Assembly: GCA_002067855.1 (NCBI GenBank)
Contig: MVQS01000319.1
Coordinates: 1-5,573, forward strand
Reading direction: 5' to 3'
Origin: Syntrophaceae bacterium PtaB.Bin038
Lineage (GTDB): Bacteria; Desulfobacterota; Syntrophia; Syntrophales; UBA2192
DNA length: 5,573 nt
A program made the translations under genes and the position numbers. Shown here one piece after another: positions 1-5,241 of this stretch; position 1 is the first letter of the stretch; the number at the start of each line of letters is the position of its first letter. The notes under the pieces were generated by a model that saw only the letters and a program-made list of their open reading frames with translations, was not told the origin of the DNA and searched no databases.

Positions 1-221
1 AGCAGGCCCAGGCGCTCGAGGTGCGCCATCTCGCGGCTTGCGTGGCCCAGCCGGATCAGGGCCTTGCTCGGGATGCAGGTCGTGTTCGTGCAGCTTCCGC
101 CGACCCTCGATTTCTCGACGACGGCCACGCGCTTGCCCAGGCTCGCGGCCGTCACGGCGGAGACCATCCCGGCGATGCCCGCGCCGATGACGATCAGGTC
201 GTAATCGTAACCTTTTCTCAT
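1..221 (-). CDS. FAD-dependent pyridine nucleotide-disulfide oxidoreductase, N-terminal part (partial)
   Basis: This is the first 73 codons of a class I flavoprotein disulfide reductase (dihydrolipoamide dehydrogenase / mercuric reductase / soluble transhydrogenase superfamily); the rest lies beyond the left edge. Residues 8-18 form the FAD-binding beta-alpha-beta turn DLIVIGAGIAG (GxGxxG at G13, G15, G18), and an acidic residue (E36) ends the second strand as expected for binding the FAD ribose. The redox-active disulfide motif is present as GGSCTNTTCIPSK, with Cys44 and Cys49 spaced CxxxxC. These enzymes pass electrons between NAD(P)H, FAD and the disulfide to a substrate. The CTNTTC variant differs from the CLNVGC of lipoamide dehydrogenases, so the substrate cannot be named from this fragment. 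The start ATG at 221-219 lies just downstream of purine-rich AGGAAAGG and GAAGGGGG stretches. The gene is divergent from pstS. Confidence 0.9.
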   Translation of the reverse strand, partial: MRKGYDYDLIVIGAGIAGMVSAVTAASLGKRVAVVEKSRVGGSCTNTTCIPSKALIRLGHASREMAHLERLGL

Positions 222-253
222 GGCCCCCTTCGCCTTTCCTGCACGACGGAAAG

Positions 254-282
254 ATTATTGACGATCGGGCCCTTGAATGCAA
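254..282 (-). promoter_or_regulatory. Possible sigma-70 promoter for the oxidoreductase gene
   Basis: On the minus strand, TTGCAT (282-277) and AATAAT (259-254) are separated by 17 bp. The -10 matches the consensus at 5 of 6 positions and the -35 only at 3 of 6. The predicted transcript would begin roughly 25 nt before the ATG at 221, a plausible leader length. This is a weak, motif-only call. Confidence 0.3.
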
Positions 283-360
283 ACGGAAAGGCGCAACGGG
301 AAACCCGCACGAGAGCAGCGGGCGAAAATCGGGACCGCCCCGGTTATAAAGTAAAGGCAT

Positions 361-392
361 ATTATGTATTTGCTATAACAATAATGCATTTG
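361..392 (+). repeat. Imperfect 12-bp direct repeat, 20-bp period, upstream of pstS
   Basis: ATTATGTATTTG (361-372) and ATAATGCATTTG (381-392) agree at 10 of 12 positions and start exactly 20 bp apart, about two helical turns. They lie in an AT-rich island (about 345-392) in otherwise GC-rich DNA. The second copy enters the -35 hexamer of the pst promoter. The layout fits a regulator binding two sites on one face of the helix, or an UP element. A Pho-box-like reading on the minus strand (TTGTTATA then ACATAA) is weak, and the 20-bp period does not match the 11-bp half-site repeat of PhoB boxes. Confidence 0.4.
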
Positions 393-417
393 ACTACCGG
401 GGGGGATGCTCTATAAT
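390..417 (+). promoter_or_regulatory. Sigma-70 promoter of the pst operon
   Basis: TTGACT (390-395, 5 of 6 match to the -35 consensus) and a perfect TATAAT (412-417) are separated by 16 bp. Transcription would start near 424, leaving a leader of about 48 nt before the pstS ATG at 472. The spacer contains a run of seven G (399-405). The good -35 differs from classical PhoB-activated promoters, which usually lack one, so control by phosphate is possible but not shown. Confidence 0.7.
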
Positions 418-471
418 TCGCCGCACGCCGAAAAACGAAAGACTCAACTTCACAGGGCGGAGGTGTCCGAC

Positions 472-1302
472 ATGAAAAAGATCTTGTTTCTGCTGTTCAC
501 GGCTGCCTGTGTTCTAGCTTTCACATCCACAACCGGCGTTGCGGGAGATCTCGACGCCTTCAAGGGAGAGAAGGGTGTCCTGAAGATTTCCGGGGGAACG
601 GCCCACATCCCCGTCATGAAGGAAGCGGCGCAGAGGATCATGAGCGCCTACCCGGCAATCCAGATCAGCATCGCCGCCGGCGGCTCGGGGGTCGGGATCA
701 AGCAGGTCGGCGAAGGCCTCGTGCAGATCGGCAACAGCGGGCGGGCTCCGACAGAAGACGAGATCGCACGCTACGGCCTCAAGCCGCACATGTGGGCGCT
801 CGACGGCGTGGCGGTGGTGGTGCACCCCAGAAATCCCGTGAAGGCGCTCAGCCAGGCCCAGGTCGCGGGTATCTACGCGGGCGCGATCGGCAACTGGAAA
901 GCGCTGGGCGGCGAAGACCGGCCCATCAACCTCTACACCCGTGACGAGGCCAGCGGCACCCGCGAGGTGTTCTGGGAAAAGGCCCTCAAGAAAGGCCCCA
1001 TCGCCGCCAAGGCCAACGTCGTGGTGTCCAACGGCGCGATGAAGTCGGCCGTCTCACAGGATCCCTACGGCATCGGCTACGTCTCCGTGGGGCATATCGA
1101 CGCGTCCGTCGCGCCGGTGGCTTTCGACGGCGTCGTCCCGACCGTTCAGACCGTCAGGAACGGCCAATTCAAGATCGCCAGGGGGCTCTACAGCAACACG
1201 AAGGGCGCGCCGACCGGCCTGACCCGGAAGTTCATCGACTACCTGTTCTCGCCGGAGGGCCGGGCCATCGTTCAGGAAAAGGGGTTCATTCCCCATCCAT
1301 GA
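472..1302 (+). CDS. pstS: Phosphate ABC transporter substrate-binding protein PstS
   Basis: Periplasmic phosphate-binding protein of 276 aa that delivers phosphate to the PstCA permease. I chose the ATG at 472 because GGAGG (459-463) sits 8 nt upstream and a classic Sec signal peptide follows (MKK, hydrophobic to about residue 19, likely cleavage after VAG at 23-25). An in-frame ATG at 406 lies upstream of the predicted transcription start. The type II periplasmic-binding fold has anion-binding loops: SGGT (40-43), AGGSGVG (69-75), GNSGR (87-91), D111 in the DGVAVVVHP strand, and RDEASGT (157-163), where R157/S161/G162/T163 match the family's R-x-x-x-SGT phosphate site. It is somewhat shorter than E. 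coli PstS (about 320-350 aa), typical of the compact bacterial/archaeal type. Its stop overlaps the pstC start (ATGA). A related anion such as tungstate is less likely given the pstCAB context. Confidence 0.93.
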   Translation: MKKILFLLFTAACVLAFTSTTGVAGDLDAFKGEKGVLKISGGTAHIPVMKEAAQRIMSAYPAIQISIAAGGSGVGIKQVGEGLVQIGNSGRAPTEDEIARYGLKPHMWALDGVAVVVHPRNPVKALSQAQVAGIYAGAIGNWKALGGEDRPINLYTRDEASGTREVFWEKALKKGPIAAKANVVVSNGAMKSAVSQDPYGIGYVSVGHIDASVAPVAFDGVVPTVQTVRNGQFKIARGLYSNTKGAPTGLTRKFIDYLFSPEGRAIVQEKGFIPHP

Positions 1303-2162
1303 TAGGGCCGAGCGAAAGGGCGACGGAGAGGATCCTGCTCGTCTCCGCCGCCGTCAGTGCGTCCGTGACCGTGCTGATCCTCGGGTTCATGCTGGTCATG
1401 GCCCTCCCCCTTCTGCGCGGTGGAGGGCTGTTCAGCCTCCTGACCCAGCACTGGGAGCCCGGCAAGGGACTCTACGGCATTTATCCGCTGCTGGTCACCA
1501 CGGCGGGGATTTCCTCCCTGAGCCTGCTTTTGGCGTTTCCGCTGAGTCTCGGTTGCGCCTGCCTGATCGGCCTCTACGGTCAGAGGCCGCCGGGGACGCT
1601 CTTGCGCCGGATCGTCCAATTGATGACCGGCGTGCCCACCGTGGTCTACGGCTTTGTCGGCATCTTCGTGCTGGTGCCCCTCATCCGGGAATTCTTTCAA
1701 ACCGGGTCGGGCATGTGCCTGCTGACGGGGGCGCTGATGCTGAGCGTGCTGATCGCCCCGACGATGATCCTCTTCTTCCAGGACAGCTTCGAAAGGGTCC
1801 CCCGCAGCCACCTGGCCGCAGCCGACGCCCTCGGCGCGGACCGCGCCCAGAAGCTTCTTTACGTCGTGCTGCCCGCCGCCCGGAGGGGGATCCTGGTCGG
1901 GGTCATCCTCGCCTTCGGCCGTGCCGCGGGGGATACGCTCATCGCGCTGATGCTCGCGGGGAATGCGGTCCAGGTCCCCGGCTCGGTGCTCGACTCGGTA
2001 AGGACGCTGACGGCCCACATCGCCCTGGTGATCGCCGCAGACTACGAGAGCCCGGAGTTTCGGTCCATCTTCGCTTGCGGGCTGATCCTCTACCTGTTCA
2101 TCACGGTCATCACCGTGCTGGTGCGCCGTCTGGCCATGCCGGAAAGCGGGGAGAGGCCATGA
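1299..2162 (+). CDS. pstC: Phosphate ABC transporter permease PstC
   Basis: Inner-membrane permease of 287 aa, one half of the PstCA channel. About six hydrophobic segments are visible: roughly residues 12-39, 61-92, 105-129, 138-161, 190-221 and 253-276. GVPTVVYG (111-118) corresponds to the GIPSVVYG motif of PstC. The cytoplasmic EAA loop that docks on the ATPase lies at about 172-195 (AAADALG, then VVLPAA). It is followed by FGRAAGDT (206-213), where family members normally have GRAxGET, so Glu is replaced by Asp. The ATG at 1299 overlaps the pstS stop as ATGA, implying translational coupling, with AGGAAAAGGGG about 15 nt upstream. PstC versus PstA is assigned from gene order, this motif and the closer match of the next gene to PstA. 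Confidence 0.92.
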   Translation: MIGPSERATERILLVSAAVSASVTVLILGFMLVMALPLLRGGGLFSLLTQHWEPGKGLYGIYPLLVTTAGISSLSLLLAFPLSLGCACLIGLYGQRPPGTLLRRIVQLMTGVPTVVYGFVGIFVLVPLIREFFQTGSGMCLLTGALMLSVLIAPTMILFFQDSFERVPRSHLAAADALGADRAQKLLYVVLPAARRGILVGVILAFGRAAGDTLIALMLAGNAVQVPGSVLDSVRTLTAHIALVIAADYESPEFRSIFACGLILYLFITVITVLVRRLAMPESGERP

Positions 2163-3040
2163 ACCGCTTCCGGGAGAATGCACTCATCGGGGTTTCCTGG
2201 GCCTGCGGGCTCATCCTGTCCGGCATCTTCTTCCTCCTGGTCGCCTACCTCGCCCACCAGGGGGCCGGCGTGATCGATGTGAAGCTGCTGTTCGGCGAAA
2301 CGCCGCCGCTCCAGGCGCTTCTGCTCCAGCAGCGCGTCTTTGACGGGCTCTTTCCCGCCATGGTCGGCACGTTTCTGCTGGTCTGCCTCTCCATCGTCCT
2401 GGCCGTTCCGCTGGGTGTCGCGACGGGCATCTACATGGCCGAATACGCCGGTGCCCGGGTCAAGAATCTCTTCAACCTGGTATTCGACGTCCTGGCCGGC
2501 ATCCCGTCGATCCTGGTGGGCCTCTTCGGGTTTGCGCTGGCGATTTTCCTGCACAAACACTTCTCGAACCGCATCCAACCGTGCCTGCTCATCTCGGCGC
2601 TGGCCCTGGCCTTTCTCGTGCTGCCCTACATCATCCGAACGACCCAGGCGGCACTCGAAGGGATTCCCGGCGAGACCCGCCTGACGGCTCTGGCCCTTGG
2701 AGCGACGAAGCCCCAGAACCTCTTCCACGTGCTGATCCCCCAGTCCCTTTCCGGGATGCTCAGCGGCCTCATCCTCGCGATCGGGCGCTGCGCCGAGGAC
2801 ACGGCGGTCATCATGCTCACGGGGGTCGTGGTCACAGCCGGGGTGCCCACGTCCCTGCTCGGCCCCTACGAGGCCCTACCCTTCTACATCTACTACATCT
2901 CTTCCCAGTACGCCGGCCCCGAAGAGCTTCTCCGGGGCTACGGGGCCTCGCTGATTTTGCTGCTGCTCTGCACGATGCTGTTTTTCGCGGCCTTCCTCAT
3001 CAAGAAACGACTGACCTATCTGGCACTCTATCGCCCGTGA
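2159..3040 (+). CDS. pstA: Phosphate ABC transporter permease PstA
   Basis: Second inner-membrane permease subunit, 293 aa. Hydrophobic segments lie at about residues 9-32, 64-94, 105-132, 141-160, 196-226 and 262-281. Family features include GTFLLV (70-75), LGVATGIYMAEYAG (85-98), FDVLAGIPSILVGLFG (109-124), and the EAA loop with LTALALGATKPQNLFHVLIP (175-194), followed by AIGRCAEDTA (207-216), where most relatives have GRAxGET. The C-terminal loop with LPFYIYYIS (240-248) is also typical of PstA. The ATG at 2159 overlaps the pstC stop (ATGA), and GGGGAGAGG at 2148-2156 provides a Shine-Dalgarno site. The frame is open far upstream, but that part lies inside pstC and encodes Arg/Pro-rich nonsense, so it was excluded. 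Confidence 0.92.
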   Translation: MNRFRENALIGVSWACGLILSGIFFLLVAYLAHQGAGVIDVKLLFGETPPLQALLLQQRVFDGLFPAMVGTFLLVCLSIVLAVPLGVATGIYMAEYAGARVKNLFNLVFDVLAGIPSILVGLFGFALAIFLHKHFSNRIQPCLLISALALAFLVLPYIIRTTQAALEGIPGETRLTALALGATKPQNLFHVLIPQSLSGMLSGLILAIGRCAEDTAVIMLTGVVVTAGVPTSLLGPYEALPFYIYYISSQYAGPEELLRGYGASLILLLLCTMLFFAAFLIKKRLTYLALYRP

Positions 3041-3048
3041 GTTGCGCC

Positions 3049-3768
3049 ATGAACGATGAACAGGTGAAAATCAAGGTGACGGGTCTCGATTTCTTCTATC
3101 GCGACCGCCGCATCCTCACGAACCTGAACGTCCGCTTCGAACGGAATGCGATCACCGCCCTGGTGGGCCCCTCGGGAACGGGCAAGTCCACCTTTCTCTA
3201 CACCCTGAACCGGCTGTGGGAGAATATCCCCGATGCGCGAATGAGCGGCACGGTGGAGATGAGCCTGGGCGGCCTCTGGCGGGACATCTACGAGGGGAGC
3301 TACCCCGTGACCGAACTGCGAAGGCGCGTGGGGCTCGTCTTTCAGACCCCCAACCCGTTGCCGATGAGCATCCGGAAGAACGTGGCCTTTCCCCTCAAAC
3401 TGGCCGGGAACCGCGATCGGCGGCTCCTGCAGGACCGGATCGAGCAGGCCCTGCAGATGGCCTACCTCTGGGACGAGGTCAAAGACCGGCTTGATGACGA
3501 TGCCCGCACCCTTTCGGGAGGCCAGCAGCAGCGGCTCTGTATCGCACGGGCGCTCGTCCTGGAGCCCGAGGTGCTGCTCATGGACGAGCCGACTTCCTCG
3601 CTGGACGCAGCGGCGACGGAGATCATCGAAACGCTGCTGGTGGCCCTGAAGCAGCGGTTCACCGTGCTGGTTGTCTCTCATTACCTCGATCAGGTCAGGC
3701 GCGTGGCGGACTGCGTCGTGACCTTCCCCGACGGCGCCGTCGTGTCGAACTCGAGCGAAACCCGCTGA
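3049..3768 (+). CDS. pstB: Phosphate ABC transporter ATP-binding protein PstB
   Basis: Cytoplasmic ATPase of 239 aa that powers the PstCA channel. All nucleotide-binding elements are intact: Walker A GPSGTGKST (40-48), Q-loop Q99 in VFQTPNPLPMSI (97-108, the PstB-specific FQxPNPxPMSI signature), ABC signature LSGGQQQR (155-162), Walker B VLLMDEPTSSLD (175-186, catalytic E180) and the H-loop His211. It is slightly shorter than typical PstB (about 250-260 aa). The ATG at 3049 begins 8 nt after the pstA stop; no strong Shine-Dalgarno is seen, so coupled translation from pstA is likely. No phoU follows, which is unusual for pst operons; the next gene is on the opposite strand. Confidence 0.94.
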   Translation: MNDEQVKIKVTGLDFFYRDRRILTNLNVRFERNAITALVGPSGTGKSTFLYTLNRLWENIPDARMSGTVEMSLGGLWRDIYEGSYPVTELRRRVGLVFQTPNPLPMSIRKNVAFPLKLAGNRDRRLLQDRIEQALQMAYLWDEVKDRLDDDARTLSGGQQQRLCIARALVLEPEVLLMDEPTSSLDAAATEIIETLLVALKQRFTVLVVSHYLDQVRRVADCVVTFPDGAVVSNSSETR

Positions 3769-3801
3769 GGCAACGGTGTAAACAGAGGCAGATGCCCCTC
3801 G

Positions 3802-3841
3802 ATCGGGCCCGCGAAGGAAAATGGAAAGGGGCCGGCCCGAT
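3802..3841. repeat. 8-bp inverted repeat in the convergent gap after pstB
   Basis: ATCGGGCC (3802-3809) and GGCCCGAT (3834-3841) are exact inverted copies separated by 24 nt. They could form a hairpin at the end of the pst transcript, but no T-run follows on the plus strand. This pairing excludes the hairpin at 3828-3854, because both use 3834-3837, so the two could be alternative folds. No other plus-strand terminator is evident for the pst operon. Confidence 0.4.
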
Positions 3842-3854
3842 GAAGGCCGACCCC
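3816..3854 (-). terminator. Rho-independent terminator of the rhodanese gene
   Basis: Read on the minus strand, GGGGTCGGCC (3854-3845) pairs with GGCCGGCCCC (3837-3828) through a 7-nt loop, giving a 10-bp stem with one T-G wobble. The T-rich tail TTTCCATTTTCC (3827-3816) follows. It lies about 40 nt after the rhodanese stop codon. On the plus strand the wobble becomes a C-A mismatch and no T-run follows, so termination of pst transcripts here would be weaker. Confidence 0.6.
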
Positions 3855-3987
3855 CTGTCATCCTGGTGCACGATTTCTGTCTAAGGGACGCTCACTACTT
3901 CGCGATGACCTTGTATCCTGCCTTCTTCCAGGCCTCGACGCCGCCGCCGAGAGCCTTGATGTTGGTATATCCCATTCCCAGGTATTT

Positions 3988-4006
3988 TTCTGCCAGACCG
4001 GCAGAA
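3988..4006 (-). promoter_or_regulatory. SECIS-like hairpin downstream of the UGA
   Basis: On the minus strand, TTCTGCC (4006-4000), loop GGTCT (3999-3995) and GGCAGAA (3994-3988) form a perfect 7-bp stem with a 5-nt loop. There are 14 nt between the UGA and the stem and 21 nt between the UGA and the loop. Bacterial SECIS elements lie directly downstream of the UGA within the coding region and carry G early in the apical loop. The E. coli fdhF element, as I recall it, has GGUCU in its loop. SelB would bind here. No clear bulged U on the 5' side of the stem was identified. Confidence 0.6.
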
Positions 4007-4020
4007 GTATGCTCATTGGG

Positions 4021-4023
4021 TCA
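4021..4023 (-). other. In-frame UGA, probable selenocysteine codon
   Basis: The codon order is TTC TAT TGC GCC TGA CCC AAT GAG, giving FYCA-UGA-PNE. Rhodanese homology runs without a break across the UGA and for about 40 residues after it, to the natural C-terminus. The UGA replaces the second Cys expected in a YCxCPxE motif, making Cys-x-Sec. The hairpin at 3988-4006 supports recoding. A nonsense mutation remains possible because the gene also has a frameshift. Confidence 0.65.
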
Positions 4024-4352
4024 GGCGCAATAGAAAATGATGGGCTGGTCCTTTTTCAGCCCTGCCAGCCGGCCCTGGAATTCCTTCAGGTGATCGCTCT
4101 CTCCAGCATGATCGTGCTGCAGGTCTTCTCGTTCTCATAGGCGCACACCAGGAGCGCCTTCCCCGCCGCGACCTGGGGGTATGCTTCCTGGTGCGAGACC
4201 CTCAACACCTGCTCTTTCGCGGTCGACTGACCCCCCAGCTGCGGCGCCGTGGCGCAGGCCGTCAGAGCCAGGAGCAGCGCTGCCGCAATCCCGAAGATTC
4301 CACATTTCCGGATTCGACTCATCCCGTGCCCTCCTTTCCTTGTCGATGATCC

Positions 4353-4382
4353 ACTATAGAGCAGATCGGCATGGAAAACCAA
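4353..4382 (-). promoter_or_regulatory. Possible sigma-70 promoter of the rhodanese gene
   Basis: On the minus strand TATAGT (4358-4353, 5 of 6 match) lies 18 bp downstream of a poor -35, TTGGTT (4382-4377). It would start transcription about 25 nt upstream of the ATG, just ahead of the AGGAGG ribosome binding site. Confidence 0.35.
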
Positions 4383-4410
4383 GGGTTTGACCGCCCGCCC
4401 CCGGAAAGGT

Positions 4411-4427
4411 CTGGGACGTTTCTTGCA
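4411..4427 (+). promoter_or_regulatory. Sigma-54 (-24/-12) promoter for the PilZ-domain gene
   Basis: CTGGGACGTTTCTTGCA fits the sigma-54 consensus YTGGCACG-N4-TTGCW with two mismatches. The key dinucleotides GG (4413-4414) and GC (4425-4426) are exactly 10 nt apart, as required. Transcription would begin near 4438, about 63 nt before the ATG at 4501. Such promoters need an AAA+ activator, and control of motility or c-di-GMP genes by sigma-54 is common. No enhancer-binding site was recognised. Confidence 0.6.
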
Positions 4428-4500
4428 GGGGAATGGATGGTAAAGGTTTTGCTGAATTTTTCGATCTAACCTGCGGGGGCATGCCGCCCCGTCGACGGTC

Positions 4501-5166
4501 ATGAACATCGGTCCCGGCTCCAACGTAGAGATCATCCTCGAACTGGATGAGCTGAAAGAGAAGATCGACGTCCGCAGGGCGATCGTCCACGACGTCGAGG
4601 GGGACCGGTTCATCCTTTCCCAGACGACCCCTCCCGTCCGGCTCTCCGATGTCGGGAAAGATGCGCGCGTGACCCGTCTGAACCGGAAGGGCGATCAGCT
4701 CCATCGCCGGGGGTTTACGGGAAAGCTCGAGGAGATCATCCGCGAATACCCCCTGAACTCCTCCCGGACGGTCCCGGCCCTCGTCATCCGCAAGACCTCG
4801 GACCTCGAGTCGTACAACCTGCGCATGCACTACCGGGTGAGGCCCGGCTCCGAGTGGTCGACGCGCATCGAGGTCGACTCCCGGGCGGTGAACCTCATCG
4901 ACATCTCCATCGGCGGGGCTCTCTTCAGCCACGGCATCGAGAAACCCTTCGAGCACAACCGCACCGTCGAGGTGACCTACAGGGACGGCGACGGGAAGCG
5001 GCACGCCATCCCCGCCGTGGTCAGACGGGTCTGGACCCCGTCGGATGCGCGCTGCGACGGCATCGAGTTCGTCGCCGTCCGCTTCACGCACATGGACAGG
5101 GAGCTCGAGAGGGAGCTTGCCCGCGAGATCATGGGGATCCAGAGGGGGGCAATTTACAAAGTGTGA
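4501..5166 (+). CDS. PilZ-domain protein, YcgR-like, predicted c-di-GMP receptor
   Basis: Predicted cytoplasmic protein of 221 aa with no signal peptide or membrane segment. The N-terminal half (about 1-95) resembles the beta-rich YcgR/PilZN domain found ahead of PilZ. The C-terminal half is a PilZ domain with both c-di-GMP-binding motifs: RxxxR at R108-R112 (RMHYR) and D/NxSxxG at D134, S136 and G139 (DISIGG), 26 residues apart. Proteins with this architecture respond to c-di-GMP and often act on flagella, exopolysaccharide or transcription; the specific output cannot be read here. The ATG at 4501 has no good Shine-Dalgarno; the frame is open upstream only to 4456 and offers no better start. 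A 7-codon reading frame from ATG 4481 ends at TGA 4502-4504, overlapping this start as ATGA. A probable sigma-54 promoter lies upstream. The gene is divergent from the rhodanese gene. Confidence 0.85.
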   Translation: MNIGPGSNVEIILELDELKEKIDVRRAIVHDVEGDRFILSQTTPPVRLSDVGKDARVTRLNRKGDQLHRRGFTGKLEEIIREYPLNSSRTVPALVIRKTSDLESYNLRMHYRVRPGSEWSTRIEVDSRAVNLIDISIGGALFSHGIEKPFEHNRTVEVTYRDGDGKRHAIPAVVRRVWTPSDARCDGIEFVAVRFTHMDRELERELAREIMGIQRGAIYKV

Positions 5167-5181
5167 AGGAAGGGCTATAAA
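5153..5181 (+). promoter_or_regulatory. Sigma-70-like promoter of the downstream exported-protein gene
   Basis: TTTACA (5153-5158) and TATAAA (5176-5181) each match the consensus at 5 of 6 positions and are separated by 17 bp. The -35 lies in the last codons of the PilZ gene. Transcription would begin near 5188, giving the next gene its own promoter and a leader of about 54 nt. Confidence 0.5.
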
Positions 5182-5191
5182 CGACCCATGA

Positions 5192-5209
5192 TCGGCGCCG
5201 GGGCGCCGA
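5192..5209 (+). repeat. GC-rich hairpin in the leader of the exported-protein gene
   Basis: TCGGCGCC (5192-5199) and GGCGCCGA (5202-5209) are exact inverted copies 2 nt apart, realistically a 7-bp stem with a 4-nt loop. No T-run follows, so it is not a standard terminator. It starts about 4 nt after the predicted transcription start and ends 22 nt before the ribosome binding site, which would suit a 5' stabilising hairpin. Confidence 0.5.
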
Positions 5210-5241
5210 GCCCGGATCCATCATCTCCACGGGAGGGAACC

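Larger units (their letters stand above)
3895..4322 (-). pseudogene. Rhodanese-domain lipoprotein, apparent selenoprotein, disrupted by a 1-nt frameshift
   Basis: Small envelope protein with a rhodanese-like (sulfurtransferase) fold. The start ATG at 4322-4320 is preceded by AGGAGG (4335-4330), 7 nt away. Residues 1-23 form a lipoprotein signal peptide ending in the lipobox LTAC (20-23); Ala after the lipidated Cys suggests outer-membrane sorting. As read, the frame ends at TGA 4088-4086 after LERAIT. Restoring one base near 4088-4091 (a CC that was probably CCC) continues as LKEFQGRL, then KKDQPIIFYCA, then an in-frame TGA (4023-4021), then PNEHTSAGLAEKYLGMGY and GGGVEAWKKAGY, the typical rhodanese C-terminus, to TAG at 3897-3895. 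The length of 428 nt plus one base gives exactly 143 codons (142 residues). Cys99 is the likely catalytic Cys and the UGA is residue 101, where I expect Cys in relatives (from memory). The second UGA looks like selenocysteine, the frameshift like a real lesion or a sequence error. The exact substrate is unknown. Confidence 0.75.

Noticed and set aside
345..392. Classical PhoB box upstream of pstS
   Set aside because: Only a weak minus-strand resemblance to two 11-bp half-sites was found, and the second half-site matches poorly. Reported instead as an unexplained repeat.
406..471. Upstream in-frame ATG that would extend PstS by 22 residues
   Set aside because: It lies upstream of the predicted transcription start, just before the -10 box, has no fitting ribosome site and would bury the signal peptide. 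The ATG at 472 has GGAGG and a proper signal peptide.
1553..2158. Long open stretch upstream of pstA in the same frame
   Set aside because: It is an Arg/Pro/Ala-rich shadow inside pstC; high GC keeps alternative frames open. The pstA start at 2159 has ribosome-site and overlap support.
1272..2183. Long minus-strand open frame opposite pstC
   Set aside because: Low-complexity composition rich in Asp, Gln, His and Arg, with no recognisable domain, antisense to a clear permease gene.
3785..3800. Small hairpin after pstB (GAGGC then GCCCCTC)
   Set aside because: It needs a two-base bulge, has a short stem and lacks a T-run, so it does not support a terminator call.
4086..4096. Programmed -1 frameshift in the rhodanese gene
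   Set aside because: No X-XXY-YYZ slippery heptamer is present at the junction; a lost base in a C run explains the break more simply.
4354..5091. Minus-strand open frame opposite the PilZ gene
   Set aside because: The plus strand has clear PilZ motifs; the antisense product has no recognisable domain.
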